From the NCBI GenBank assembly GCA_965262015.1, contig OZ253494.1, positions 558,001-622,000 on the forward strand: a DNA stretch of 64,000 bases, given 5' to 3'. This stretch comes from G965262015 sp965262015 (GTDB lineage: Bacteria > Spirochaetota > Leptospiria > Turneriellales > CBDBES01). The notes under the pieces were generated by a model, which saw only the letters and a list, made by a program, of their open reading frames with translations, was not told the DNA's origin and ran no database searches. Each line of letters starts with the position of its first letter. Within the stretch, counting starts at the first letter, position 1. The position numbers were made by a program, and so were the translations under genes. Below are positions 45,798 through 54,182 of the stretch, piece by piece.

Positions 45798-46316
45798 TTA
45801 TGAACGTTGTCCAAGTATCGCAGAACCAGACTTTTCTGTTAATTTTTCTTTGTTAAAAATAAGATTTTCACGATCGTCGGCAGGCATGGGAATGTCTCCA
45901 TCTAAATAAATAGCTCCCTTGGGACAGGCGTCCTCACATAAACCACAAAAAATACAACGTAACATGTCAATATTAAAGATCTTAGCGTACTTATCCTCTG
46001 GATGTAAATGTTGTCTATCAGGAGTAACATGGGCGGCCTCTATATAAATGGCATCGGCAGGACATATCCATTGGCAACAATAACATGCTGTACATCTCTC
46101 CCTATTTTTTTCATCTCTTTTAAGAGAATGTATCCCACGAAAACGACTACTTAGTGGCTTACGTTGTTCTGGATAAGATACTGTAACCTGCGTACGAAGA
46201 AATTGTGATTTCAAAAAATGTTTTAGTGTGGTGAATAATCCCAAAGAGATAGACATGATATAGTATTTTTCATACCACTTCCATTTATATTTACTATGTA
46301 CCTGAATAACACCCAT
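45798..46316 (-). CDS. nuoI: NADH-quinone oxidoreductase subunit I
   Basis: A 172-residue ferredoxin-like subunit of respiratory complex I. It binds two 4Fe-4S clusters through CTACYCCQWICPADAI (about 79-94) and CIFCGLCEDACPKGAI (about 120-135). N-terminal residues include a short hydrophobic segment and the conserved FRGIHSLKRDE. It starts three bases after the nuoG stop. In most complex I operons nuoH lies between these genes, and here it does not. The protein itself looks complete. Confidence 0.92.
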   Translation of the reverse strand: MGVIQVHSKYKWKWYEKYYIMSISLGLFTTLKHFLKSQFLRTQVTVSYPEQRKPLSSRFRGIHSLKRDEKNRERCTACYCCQWICPADAIYIEAAHVTPDRQHLHPEDKYAKIFNIDMLRCIFCGLCEDACPKGAIYLDGDIPMPADDRENLIFNKEKLTEKSGSAILGQRS

Positions 46317-46319
46317 ATA

Positions 46320-47882
46320 TTAATTCCCGTTACTATTTTGGTCAGAATCTTTATTGGAGGAAGACATAGTAGGTATTGAACACAGATTTAAAATATATTG
46401 TACATTATGCACAATATTATGTAAGCCTTGTGGCGGATGTATGGAGGCGTGAGCCGTCTTCACCCTACCTTCTCGATCTGTAAAGCTTGTATTTTTTTCT
46501 ACAAAAGCTTGAATCGGTATACTTAAAAAGGCACGTTCTGTTGCTTCATTAAAATGTGTACTGAATACAACAACTTTATTCCACCACTGGTTGTCTTCTA
46601 TCATAGAGAATAGCATATTCTGGTACAATAGCTCTGGCTCGGTGGATAAATATGAGTAAGGTGATGAGAATTCATTAAATATAAATAAGAGATCCGCATT
46701 CTTGCAGGTAGATATCATTTCCTTTGTATCCTGAAACGCAAGAGAAAGTTTATCTCGTAAAAAAGAACTATTAGGTCTAGTATCTACTGACATCAAAAAG
46801 TCTTTTTTCTGTTCCCACTGGTCCTCCCACATATAATCTTGGGTACGATATTCCCATGCTATTTTCTTTAGTTGGAACATAGATTCCCGCTCCAAATCAG
46901 ACCGTAGACGAAGTAAAGCCTCAATTTCCTCATTTGATTCTGTTGTACCACCCAACCAAACCAACTCTGTACATTTTTTTAAATAATCATATAACTCTTG
47001 CATAACTCGATAAGAGACACTATTCGCCCCGTTGGACATATAAGAAAAGAGACGATCCTTAGAAAATTCTGTCGCAGAGAATCGACCATGGTCGCATAAA
47101 AAATATCCATTCTTTTCCGCATCTTCTGGTGGCATATAACGATATATCTCATTATTCTTTTCATTAACTGTAACAGGACATAAGGTGGCACAACCATGAC
47201 ATATCGATTGATTTTGTTTATACCACCATACTCGCGAAGAAAATAAAGTATTCTCATTCAATAAAGCACCAACTGGGCAAATGTCTGCTAGTGCCCCTTG
47301 ATAGTTATGATCTAGTAACGTTTCTGAGCTATCCTTGTTGGGCTTACTATACTGGATAATAGTATTACTACCACGCTCAGAAAATTCTAGATCATGTTTA
47401 CCTAGGATCTCATCGTCAAAACGAACACAACGATAGCATAGGATACAACGATCATGATTGATGTATAAATTAGAACCTAATTTTTCTTGAGGAATTTCAC
47501 GTTTTTTTTCTTGGTAGCGAGTGGTTGGTTTACCAGCTGTATAAGAATAATCTTGTAAAGAACATTCTCCAGACTTATCACAAACGGGACAATCAAGTGG
47601 ATGATTAATAAGTAAAAACTCCATTACTCCTTCACGTGCTTTCAATACTTTCTCTGAGCTGACATGGATGCTCATCCCTTCCTGTATAATAGTATTACAG
47701 GCAGGCTGTAGTTTAGGGTTGCCTTCTACCTCTATAAGACACATCCGACACATCCCAACAATAGAAAGTTTAGGATGATAACAAAAATGGGGGACATGAA
47801 TATTTATATCTTCTAAGGCACTAATAAGATTTTTATCAGGATCTATCTGATACTTCTCACCTTCAATTTGTATATCAACCAT
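46320..47882 (-). CDS. nuoG: NADH-quinone oxidoreductase subunit G
   Basis: A 520-residue iron-sulfur subunit of complex I. The 2Fe-2S N1b site covers about 34-63 (HFCYHPKLSIVGMCRMC). The N3 site is HPLDCPVCDKSGEC near 95 and the N4 site DRCILCYRCVRF near 145, with its last cysteine in DICPVGAL. A further set C-x2-C-x3-C (CHGCATLC near 229) plus YFLCDHG near 262 corresponds to the N7 cluster found in only some bacteria. The remaining molybdopterin-like domain is short (about 260 residues) compared with E. coli (protein about 900). Eighteen bases separate it from the unknown gene upstream. Confidence 0.92.
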   Translation of the reverse strand: MVDIQIEGEKYQIDPDKNLISALEDINIHVPHFCYHPKLSIVGMCRMCLIEVEGNPKLQPACNTIIQEGMSIHVSSEKVLKAREGVMEFLLINHPLDCPVCDKSGECSLQDYSYTAGKPTTRYQEKKREIPQEKLGSNLYINHDRCILCYRCVRFDDEILGKHDLEFSERGSNTIIQYSKPNKDSSETLLDHNYQGALADICPVGALLNENTLFSSRVWWYKQNQSICHGCATLCPVTVNEKNNEIYRYMPPEDAEKNGYFLCDHGRFSATEFSKDRLFSYMSNGANSVSYRVMQELYDYLKKCTELVWLGGTTESNEEIEALLRLRSDLERESMFQLKKIAWEYRTQDYMWEDQWEQKKDFLMSVDTRPNSSFLRDKLSLAFQDTKEMISTCKNADLLFIFNEFSSPYSYLSTEPELLYQNMLFSMIEDNQWWNKVVVFSTHFNEATERAFLSIPIQAFVEKNTSFTDREGRVKTAHASIHPPQGLHNIVHNVQYILNLCSIPTMSSSNKDSDQNSNGN

Positions 47883-47900
47883 ACTAGCTACTATGGTTGA

Positions 47901-48584
47901 TTATTGAGATGATTTAACAAGATCAAAAAAACGTTTCTCGTAATTATGAAATAAATCATACTCTTGTAATTTTTTTCCTAGGCGATCAATACTGCTTTTA
48001 TCTTGATTACATTCTAATTCAATAAACATAATATCTATTTCTTGTTTTTTGCGTTCTAATTCAGTTAAAAAATAACCCCGTTCTTCAAAATCTATTATGT
48101 TGGTATCAAACGACTGAAAAACAACATCGCAGGTAAATTTTGTAAGAGCTAATGACCATACATCATCTGGAGTAATTAAGATACTTGTACTTGTTCTTTG
48201 GGTATTTAAGTTATTTTTAATTTTATCTACTAGTAGCTGGATAGATAAAAAAGATTCTTTTTCAGAATGTAAACAGTTTTTAAACTGATATCCTAAAACA
48301 CGTATTTTTTGTATGGCATAGTCTGAAATATAATGAGCAAATTCAATATCATCATCCGAAAAACCTTTAAAGACGTTTTGTACATGGTTAGGTAAAATGA
48401 TGGTGGGCTTGGCACATTCAATCACCCCATGACGCAACTTACAGCTGTTTTTTCCTATCTTAGAAATCGTGTAATAGTCAAACTTGGTATCCCAGAAAGT
48501 AGCTATTTTACCGCTAGGAGCCAGGGCAACATATGTCATTTCCATCGCTCTATGAAATTTTGCTTCGTTAGACTCCATACTCAA
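47901..48584 (-). CDS. Conserved-looking cytosolic protein of unknown function
   Basis: A 227-residue protein without signal peptide or membrane segment. The second half is helical and charged, with a probable coiled coil at about 170-220 (ELERKKQEIDIMFIELE). The first half has VALAPSGKIATFWDTKFDYY. I recognise no family. It lies between 5-formyl-THF cyclo-ligase (75 bases upstream) and nuoG (18 bases downstream) and is probably co-transcribed with them. No function is proposed. Confidence 0.6.
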   Translation of the reverse strand: MSMESNEAKFHRAMEMTYVALAPSGKIATFWDTKFDYYTISKIGKNSCKLRHGVIECAKPTIILPNHVQNVFKGFSDDDIEFAHYISDYAIQKIRVLGYQFKNCLHSEKESFLSIQLLVDKIKNNLNTQRTSTSILITPDDVWSLALTKFTCDVVFQSFDTNIIDFEERGYFLTELERKKQEIDIMFIELECNQDKSSIDRLGKKLQEYDLFHNYEKRFFDLVKSSQ

Positions 48585-48659
48585 TCCTCTAGCAAAGAAC
48601 CATCTCTAGTTAATCAATGTGTGGTTTACTGTCAACTTTTCTTTTCTATTTCATTGTAC

Positions 48660-49232
48660 TTACTCGAATTTGCCCACATGAAAACACATTCTATATCCTC
48701 TCTCAGTAATAATACTAGAACATCGGCGATCATGGAATTCTATAGGTAGATATGAATGTAATTGCCAGGTATAAGCAATAAAAATAACCTTATTTAATGG
48801 GCAAAAACGCAGAAGACGATCATAGTAACCACCTCCCCTACCTAGCCTATAACCATTTTGGTTCACTAATAGACCTGGTGTGATAATGATATCCATTTTA
48901 TGAATACTGGTTGTGGGGCAAGGGAGAATAGGCCAACTATTTTTTTTAGAGTATGGAATAGGGATGAGATGGTTACCTTTAATCTGGGGATAAAACAAAT
49001 GACGTATACCAATACCATACAGTATCTCTGGGATGGGTATTTCTGTTTTTGAGGGGTGATAAGCAAGTACATGAGCTTTGGAAAAATCTACTTGTCTATG
49101 CTTTAAAAAAAGACAAAGATATTTTCTCAGTTGTTTATGGGATTCGATACGTCCTTTGGGAGGACAGTAAATCTGATAGCGTCGTTTATATTCCTGGCGA
49201 AGCTTTTCTTTAGAAGGATTTATTATATTCAT
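48660..49232 (-). CDS. 5-formyltetrahydrofolate cyclo-ligase family protein
   Basis: A 190-residue enzyme that converts 5-formyl-THF to 5,10-methenyl-THF with ATP. The family signatures are present: KEKLRQEYKRRY near the N terminus (ATP-binding Lys/Arg), ITPGLLVNQNGYRLGRGGGY at about 118-137 and the following YDRLL. Normal length. It starts two bases after the dnaG stop, which couples the two genes. Confidence 0.9.
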   Translation of the reverse strand: MNIINPSKEKLRQEYKRRYQIYCPPKGRIESHKQLRKYLCLFLKHRQVDFSKAHVLAYHPSKTEIPIPEILYGIGIRHLFYPQIKGNHLIPIPYSKKNSWPILPCPTTSIHKMDIIITPGLLVNQNGYRLGRGGGYYDRLLRFCPLNKVIFIAYTWQLHSYLPIEFHDRRCSSIITERGYRMCFHVGKFE

Positions 49233-49234
49233 TA

Positions 49235-51103
49235 CTACTTATTATCAATGGTCCACTCTTTGTCGAGATTCTCCCATTGGTTTATCTCAGCTAATTTATT
49301 TTGCATATCATGCATTAGTTCTTCAAGACTGTCTGACTGTTCTATCTCTCCCGTTTTAATGGCGTCTTGTAGTTGGGATCTCTCTCCTTTGAGACAAGCT
49401 ATTTTATGTGTGCAAATTAACTGTTTCAGGATTCTATCTATATGATTATCTGTATTGTCTAGTTGTTTATCTTCAGATTCAAATATAATTTGTGCGAGTA
49501 AGTCTCGGAGTTTACTAGGTAGTAAGGACATTGCTTCGTGTAAATTATCCCATTCCCATATTTGACCTAGATTATAGCGATCCCGAAAAAAAGAAAATAA
49601 CCAATAGATTGCTGATTCTACTTCCCAGGCTATTTGGTCTAATAAGGTACATTTTTCCCAGTATTGAGGAAATTTTAATAAAATAAGTAAAATATCTCTC
49701 TCTAAACGAATGCTTGATTCGAGAGATATATTATCATTATCAGATGTGGCCGTTCTAGGAGAAAGAGTACGATAGGGTTTTTTACCTGAGCTGAAAGTAT
49801 TAAAATCATGAATAAAATCTTTTGCATTTATTCCTAGTCGCATGGATGCCTTTTGAATATAATCTTTTTTCTCCCATTTATATGAGACATTTTCGTTTAC
49901 ATGGGTAAAAAATTCCTGTATGCCTAAGTTTTTCTGCTCCCTATCAGTTAGATCAAATTTATAATAAAAAAAGTACCATAAAATAAAATCAAGCATATCC
50001 AAGGCGGAATCTAATACAGTCAATAGGGCGATCTGATTCATTTTGAGTGCAAAATCAAATGGATCTGTCGCCTGGATATGCTTTTGTGAAACAACAATTG
50101 TAGTAGATAATTGTGTTTGTGTAGCTATCATGCTAGATTGATAGGACGCCTTGGTACCAGCTTCATCTAGATCCAAAAAAATAATACAATTGTTAGTATA
50201 GCGTTTTAAAAGTTTTGCTTGTTCTAGAGTGAAGATACTTCCCATGACGGCAATGGCATTTGTAATGTTTCTTTGGTAAAGACCAATTACATCTAGATAG
50301 CCTTCCACTAAAATAGCTTGCTCAGCTTTACGTATTGCGTTGACATTCTTATTTAAGCCATATAAGTTATTTTTCTTTTGAAAAATAACTGAATCAGTAG
50401 AATTAATGTATTTTGCACCATGTTCATTGAGATGAATCGCCCTACCTCCGAAACCAATGTTTTGATTCTGCACGTCATAAATGGGTATTATAATACGGTC
50501 ATAGAAATTTACATAATAATTACCTTTCTGGCTTAAATGTATTAACCCTAGGTCAGATAAGGCCTTGATGATCTTTTTTCGTTCTTCTGTGGCAACTATA
50601 TGATTAATATATTCCTTCTCTAAAAAATCCCATTGCTTGGGTGCGTAACCTATTTCAAATTCTAAGATAGATTTTTCAGAAATCTGTCTAGAACGAAGAT
50701 ACTGTATTGCTGGTTCATTAGTAGACAATGCTTTTTGATATAAATCCTTAACTGTACGATTCACCTGGTATAAAAAATCATGTTTTTTGGGGGATTGATA
50801 ATGGATATGCTTACCATAAAGAGATATGCTGATATTAAAGCGTTCTGCTAAAAGTTTGGATGCTTCTAAGAATTCTACATGTTCATATTTTTGTACAAAA
50901 TGTATTACATTACCACCAACCCCACATCCAAAACATTTAAAGATACCCTTACTGGGAGAAACAGATAAAGACGGTGTACTTTCGGAATGAAAAGGACAAA
51001 GACCAATATAACCTGTTCCTCGTCTTTTTAGTTTAACATATTGCCCAATCAGGGTTTCAATGGGTATCTGGTTGGTAAGTTGGTCAACTAAGCTCATATT
51101 CAA
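49235..51103 (-). CDS. dnaG: DNA primase
   Basis: A 622-residue primase. The CHC2 zinc finger has Cys36, His39, Cys57 and Cys60 (CPFHSESTPS; FKCFGCGVGGN). The catalytic core has NIGFGGRAI near 220, and the TOPRIM domain shows ILVEGYLDVI near 264 and IIFLDLDEAGTKAS near 307, the last having DLD in place of the more usual DGDxAG. The C-terminal helicase-binding region is present but divergent. It sits between the beta-barrel gene (12 bases upstream) and cyclo-ligase, not in the common rpsU-dnaG-rpoD arrangement. Confidence 0.94.
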   Translation of the reverse strand: MNMSLVDQLTNQIPIETLIGQYVKLKRRGTGYIGLCPFHSESTPSLSVSPSKGIFKCFGCGVGGNVIHFVQKYEHVEFLEASKLLAERFNISISLYGKHIHYQSPKKHDFLYQVNRTVKDLYQKALSTNEPAIQYLRSRQISEKSILEFEIGYAPKQWDFLEKEYINHIVATEERKKIIKALSDLGLIHLSQKGNYYVNFYDRIIIPIYDVQNQNIGFGGRAIHLNEHGAKYINSTDSVIFQKKNNLYGLNKNVNAIRKAEQAILVEGYLDVIGLYQRNITNAIAVMGSIFTLEQAKLLKRYTNNCIIFLDLDEAGTKASYQSSMIATQTQLSTTIVVSQKHIQATDPFDFALKMNQIALLTVLDSALDMLDFILWYFFYYKFDLTDREQKNLGIQEFFTHVNENVSYKWEKKDYIQKASMRLGINAKDFIHDFNTFSSGKKPYRTLSPRTATSDNDNISLESSIRLERDILLILLKFPQYWEKCTLLDQIAWEVESAIYWLFSFFRDRYNLGQIWEWDNLHEAMSLLPSKLRDLLAQIIFESEDKQLDNTDNHIDRILKQLICTHKIACLKGERSQLQDAIKTGEIEQSDSLEELMHDMQNKLAEINQWENLDKEWTIDNK

Positions 51104-51115
51104 CTATTAAGGATG

Positions 51116-52408
51116 CTAATAATCGATTCTGCAACCTAATTCCATTTCATATAGATTTTTTTTACTTAGATGTCGTACCAGATTTAGATAACCTTGTCCA
51201 GCAAATAATACACCTATTTTGGTATAAATCTTTAAACTATTCCATAAAATATATTCTAATCGTAAATTTAACTCATCCCCTAAAACATGTGAACGGTGAC
51301 TAAGATATTGTGTTTCTACAAAAGATTGATAATGGGTATAAGTTACTTTATAAAATAGATTATTCCAGGCAGTGCCGTCAAATTTAAAGAAAAAAACATA
51401 CATCCCAGAAAATAAACCTCGTTGTCTTAAAGAAATACCACCTGTATCATCCACAAAAATATAGGACTGTCCACTTGAATGACCAATTGTATGAAACCAT
51501 CCTTGACTATTTTTCTTATTGAGATTACCTGATGCAGAATAATAGCCTAGGGAGAGATCATAATCAAAAATAGTATACATAATACTAAATACACCCAGGC
51601 CTGCTATACCATGAAGTTTTGAACTATGATTATAATTGTGATTGAAAATGGCATGTAAATTAAAATATAAATTTTTATAGAACCACACTAAACGCATACC
51701 AAGCCAACCAGAGTTTAATAGGGTTAGATCGATTTTTTTATTAAACTGGTAAGCATAATAAAGGTTATATCGTATATTAGAATTCAAGAGAAATGTGTTG
51801 CCAATTCCTAGTACGTCTTCTTCTGTTATATTGACATCTCCAAAACCATCTTCATTGACATCTGTTTGAGAATTTGCCAGAGCTTTAATCCAAAAAACAT
51901 AATAATTTAAATATTGTGGTTGAACAGTATGTTCGTACAAAACACCTGCACCATCTCTGGCTAGAATATAGCCTTCAGGTAAACTAAAGGGCTGTAAACC
52001 CAATGTAATATTGATATTATTTGTGGGCTTGATCTTGGCAAAAAGATCACGAGTAACAAAATTGATACCTGGGCTACCTAACGATCCGCCTAAAAGATTT
52101 ATATCTCCTTCACTACGGGCACCAAAAATGGTAAAAATATCTAGTATAAATGTAATTTTTACCTGGGGTATGATGGACAATGTCAAACGATTTTTGGACA
52201 ATAGATCTTGATAGATAGTTTGGTAACTATCATTTGTTAGAGGTTCATGGTATAATGCAGATATTTGGCTGTAAATATGCCAGAATCGAGCTCGTAAAAA
52301 GCCAGTGTAATCAAGTTTCTTATGCAGTTGAATCGCTATAAGTTGCTGATTAAAGGATAATAAGACATAGAATATTAAGGTAATATAATAAGTACGGCGT
52401 AATATCAT
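51116..52408 (-). CDS. Putative outer-membrane beta-barrel protein
   Basis: A 430-residue exported protein (signal peptide about 1-25). It is built from alternating amphipathic strands with many aromatic residues and short turns, as in porins (ITLGLQPFSLPEGYILARDG near 127; YNLYYAYQFNKKIDLTLLNS near 215; a final strand YEMELGCRIDY ending in Tyr). The layout resembles the alginate-export (AlgE-like) barrel group found in Bacteroidota, but no specific substrate can be named. A solute-binding protein gene lies eight bases upstream. The two could form an uptake route (inference). Confidence 0.65.
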   Translation of the reverse strand: MILRRTYYITLIFYVLLSFNQQLIAIQLHKKLDYTGFLRARFWHIYSQISALYHEPLTNDSYQTIYQDLLSKNRLTLSIIPQVKITFILDIFTIFGARSEGDINLLGGSLGSPGINFVTRDLFAKIKPTNNINITLGLQPFSLPEGYILARDGAGVLYEHTVQPQYLNYYVFWIKALANSQTDVNEDGFGDVNITEEDVLGIGNTFLLNSNIRYNLYYAYQFNKKIDLTLLNSGWLGMRLVWFYKNLYFNLHAIFNHNYNHSSKLHGIAGLGVFSIMYTIFDYDLSLGYYSASGNLNKKNSQGWFHTIGHSSGQSYIFVDDTGGISLRQRGLFSGMYVFFFKFDGTAWNNLFYKVTYTHYQSFVETQYLSHRSHVLGDELNLRLEYILWNSLKIYTKIGVLFAGQGYLNLVRHLSKKNLYEMELGCRIDY

Positions 52409-52416
52409 TTCATAAA

Positions 52417-53226
52417 CTAAAATGAAGAAGTAGGGAAGAGATTCTTTTTAGAAACCAAGGCATCATCTATCCAAAAGTCAATTTGATTTTTTAGAATAAT
52501 AGCTCCAAAGGGAAGGCCAATACACAGTTTATGTACGTCATCGTGATTTATAATTAAGCGAAAAGATTTGCGCCATGAAACATCTTGGCGTATTGTATGT
52601 TCTAGAAAAAGCAGATCGTGTAAGATACCAACAGCATCCCCCGTTTTAAGCCTGTATAGACCTTCTTGGTTAGTAACATATATTTGACTTTTTAGAGGAT
52701 ATCTATTCATATAAATACTATCTTTTTTTACCAGAATTTTATAATGCAAGAGATTTTTTAGTGAATTAGAGAATAGGATTTCTTTTAAGTCTTCAAATCG
52801 ATCATTATACTGTATCTTAGAGAGTACTTTATTAGAAACTAAAAGTGCTGTTTTTGTTTCTATATAAGGTTTAGAAAACCAAATGTGTTTGGCACGTTCT
52901 ATATTACATGACAAACCCGCAACTATCATATCTAATTGTTTCTTTTTTAAAGCATCTATCAATTTAGTTAAAGGATAAGGTACTAGTTGTACTTTTACTT
53001 CCAGAAAATTAGAGATTTGCTTCACCATTTTCATTTCAACACCATCTTGATTTGCATTTAGTGGAGGATAATCAAAAGAAACACCCACTCGTATAATTTT
53101 TTTTTCTTGGATAGTATCATACACAGATAAGGGGTTAGCAAATAATGTACTGGGTAAATAACATACAACCAGAAAAATTAAAATACCTAAAACATGAAAC
53201 TCATATAGATTACGCACTATAAACAT
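52417..53226 (-). CDS. Periplasmic solute-binding protein, family 3
   Basis: A 269-residue protein with an N-terminal signal/anchor (about 10-30) and a family 3 amino-acid-binding fold: IRVGVSFDYPPLNANQDGVE at about 45-64, MKMVKQISNFL, LDMIVAGLSCNIERAKHIWF near 95-114, and a C-terminal hinge segment LCIGLPFGAIILKNQIDFWI. The family binds polar amino acids for ABC import. No permease or ATPase gene is adjacent; instead its start overlaps the rsmH stop (TAATG). It might be an orphan receptor or use a permease encoded elsewhere. Confidence 0.78.
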   Translation of the reverse strand: MFIVRNLYEFHVLGILIFLVVCYLPSTLFANPLSVYDTIQEKKIIRVGVSFDYPPLNANQDGVEMKMVKQISNFLEVKVQLVPYPLTKLIDALKKKQLDMIVAGLSCNIERAKHIWFSKPYIETKTALLVSNKVLSKIQYNDRFEDLKEILFSNSLKNLLHYKILVKKDSIYMNRYPLKSQIYVTNQEGLYRLKTGDAVGILHDLLFLEHTIRQDVSWRKSFRLIINHDDVHKLCIGLPFGAIILKNQIDFWIDDALVSKKNLFPTSSF

Positions 53227-54182
53227 TATAATATTCTTTGTAAAATACGCATTTTAGCTGAACGAGAACGAAAATTGCTATTGATTTCTTCTTCGGATGG
53301 TATAATAGGTTTTTTGCAAACTAACTTAAAACAAAACTGTGATTCTGCTGGCGGTGTATTTGCCATTAAATAAAAGGCATGCTTAACCATCCTATCTTCG
53401 AGAGAATGAAAGCTAATAATCATTAATTTTCCCATTGGTTTAAGTAAAAAAGGTATAAATGTTAAAGTTTTTTGTAGATTAGATAGCTCCTGATTAACAA
53501 ATATACGAAAAGCTTGTAAAGCTCTTACATAAGGATGTTGAGCCGTACTATGTCTAGATCTATATCTGGAACGTGACCTATGGCGAAAGTAGCTTTTTTG
53601 GCAGATATGTATTAACTGGGACATATATTGTATTTTCTCTTTTTCTCTATATCGTATAATATTCCTAGCAATAGATTTAGAGAATCTTGGTTCACCATAC
53701 TTCCATAAAATATTTTGTATTTCTTCTTCACGAGCTTGAGATAACCAATCACACAATTTAATACCTCGTGTCTGGTCAAAACGCATATCTAGTAGGTGAT
53801 CAAATTTATATGACATACCACGCTCAAAATAATCTAGGTGCATGCTAGATAAGCCTAAATCAAGCAAAATAACATCAAACTGCTGATTAATAGGAATAGG
53901 CCTATCCGCATAATTACCATAGAGTACTTTCACTCGATCGAACAAGGTACTATTATCTAAGTTTTCTTGTGCAAAACCAAGCATCTCTTGGTCTACGTCA
54001 CTACCATAAGCAAATCCATTAGGATTATGCCTGAGCCAAGCCTTTAAATGCCCACCTAGACCAAGCGTACCATCCCATAAAATACTCTCAGTTTGTGGAA
54101 GCGTTTGTGAATACACCAAAAACTCAGACAGTAAAACGGGTACATGATGAACATGTTTACTGGAATTATGTAGAAGAGGCAA
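53226..54182 (-). CDS. rsmH: 16S rRNA (cytosine-1402-N4)-methyltransferase
   Basis: A 318-residue SAM-dependent methyltransferase (MraW). Family signatures are HVPVLLSEFL near 13, ILWDGTLGLGGH near 34, VILLDLGLSSMHLD near 105 and the late MIISFHSLEDRMVKHAF near 255, with the C-terminal NFRSRSAKMRI. It methylates C1402 in the ribosomal decoding centre. In many bacteria it begins the dcw cell-division cluster, but no mur or fts gene follows here. Its start overlaps the clpC 3' end by 17 bases. Confidence 0.94.
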   Translation of the reverse strand: MPLLHNSSKHVHHVPVLLSEFLVYSQTLPQTESILWDGTLGLGGHLKAWLRHNPNGFAYGSDVDQEMLGFAQENLDNSTLFDRVKVLYGNYADRPIPINQQFDVILLDLGLSSMHLDYFERGMSYKFDHLLDMRFDQTRGIKLCDWLSQAREEEIQNILWKYGEPRFSKSIARNIIRYREKEKIQYMSQLIHICQKSYFRHRSRSRYRSRHSTAQHPYVRALQAFRIFVNQELSNLQKTLTFIPFLLKPMGKLMIISFHSLEDRMVKHAFYLMANTPPAESQFCFKLVCKKPIIPSEEEINSNFRSRSAKMRILQRIL

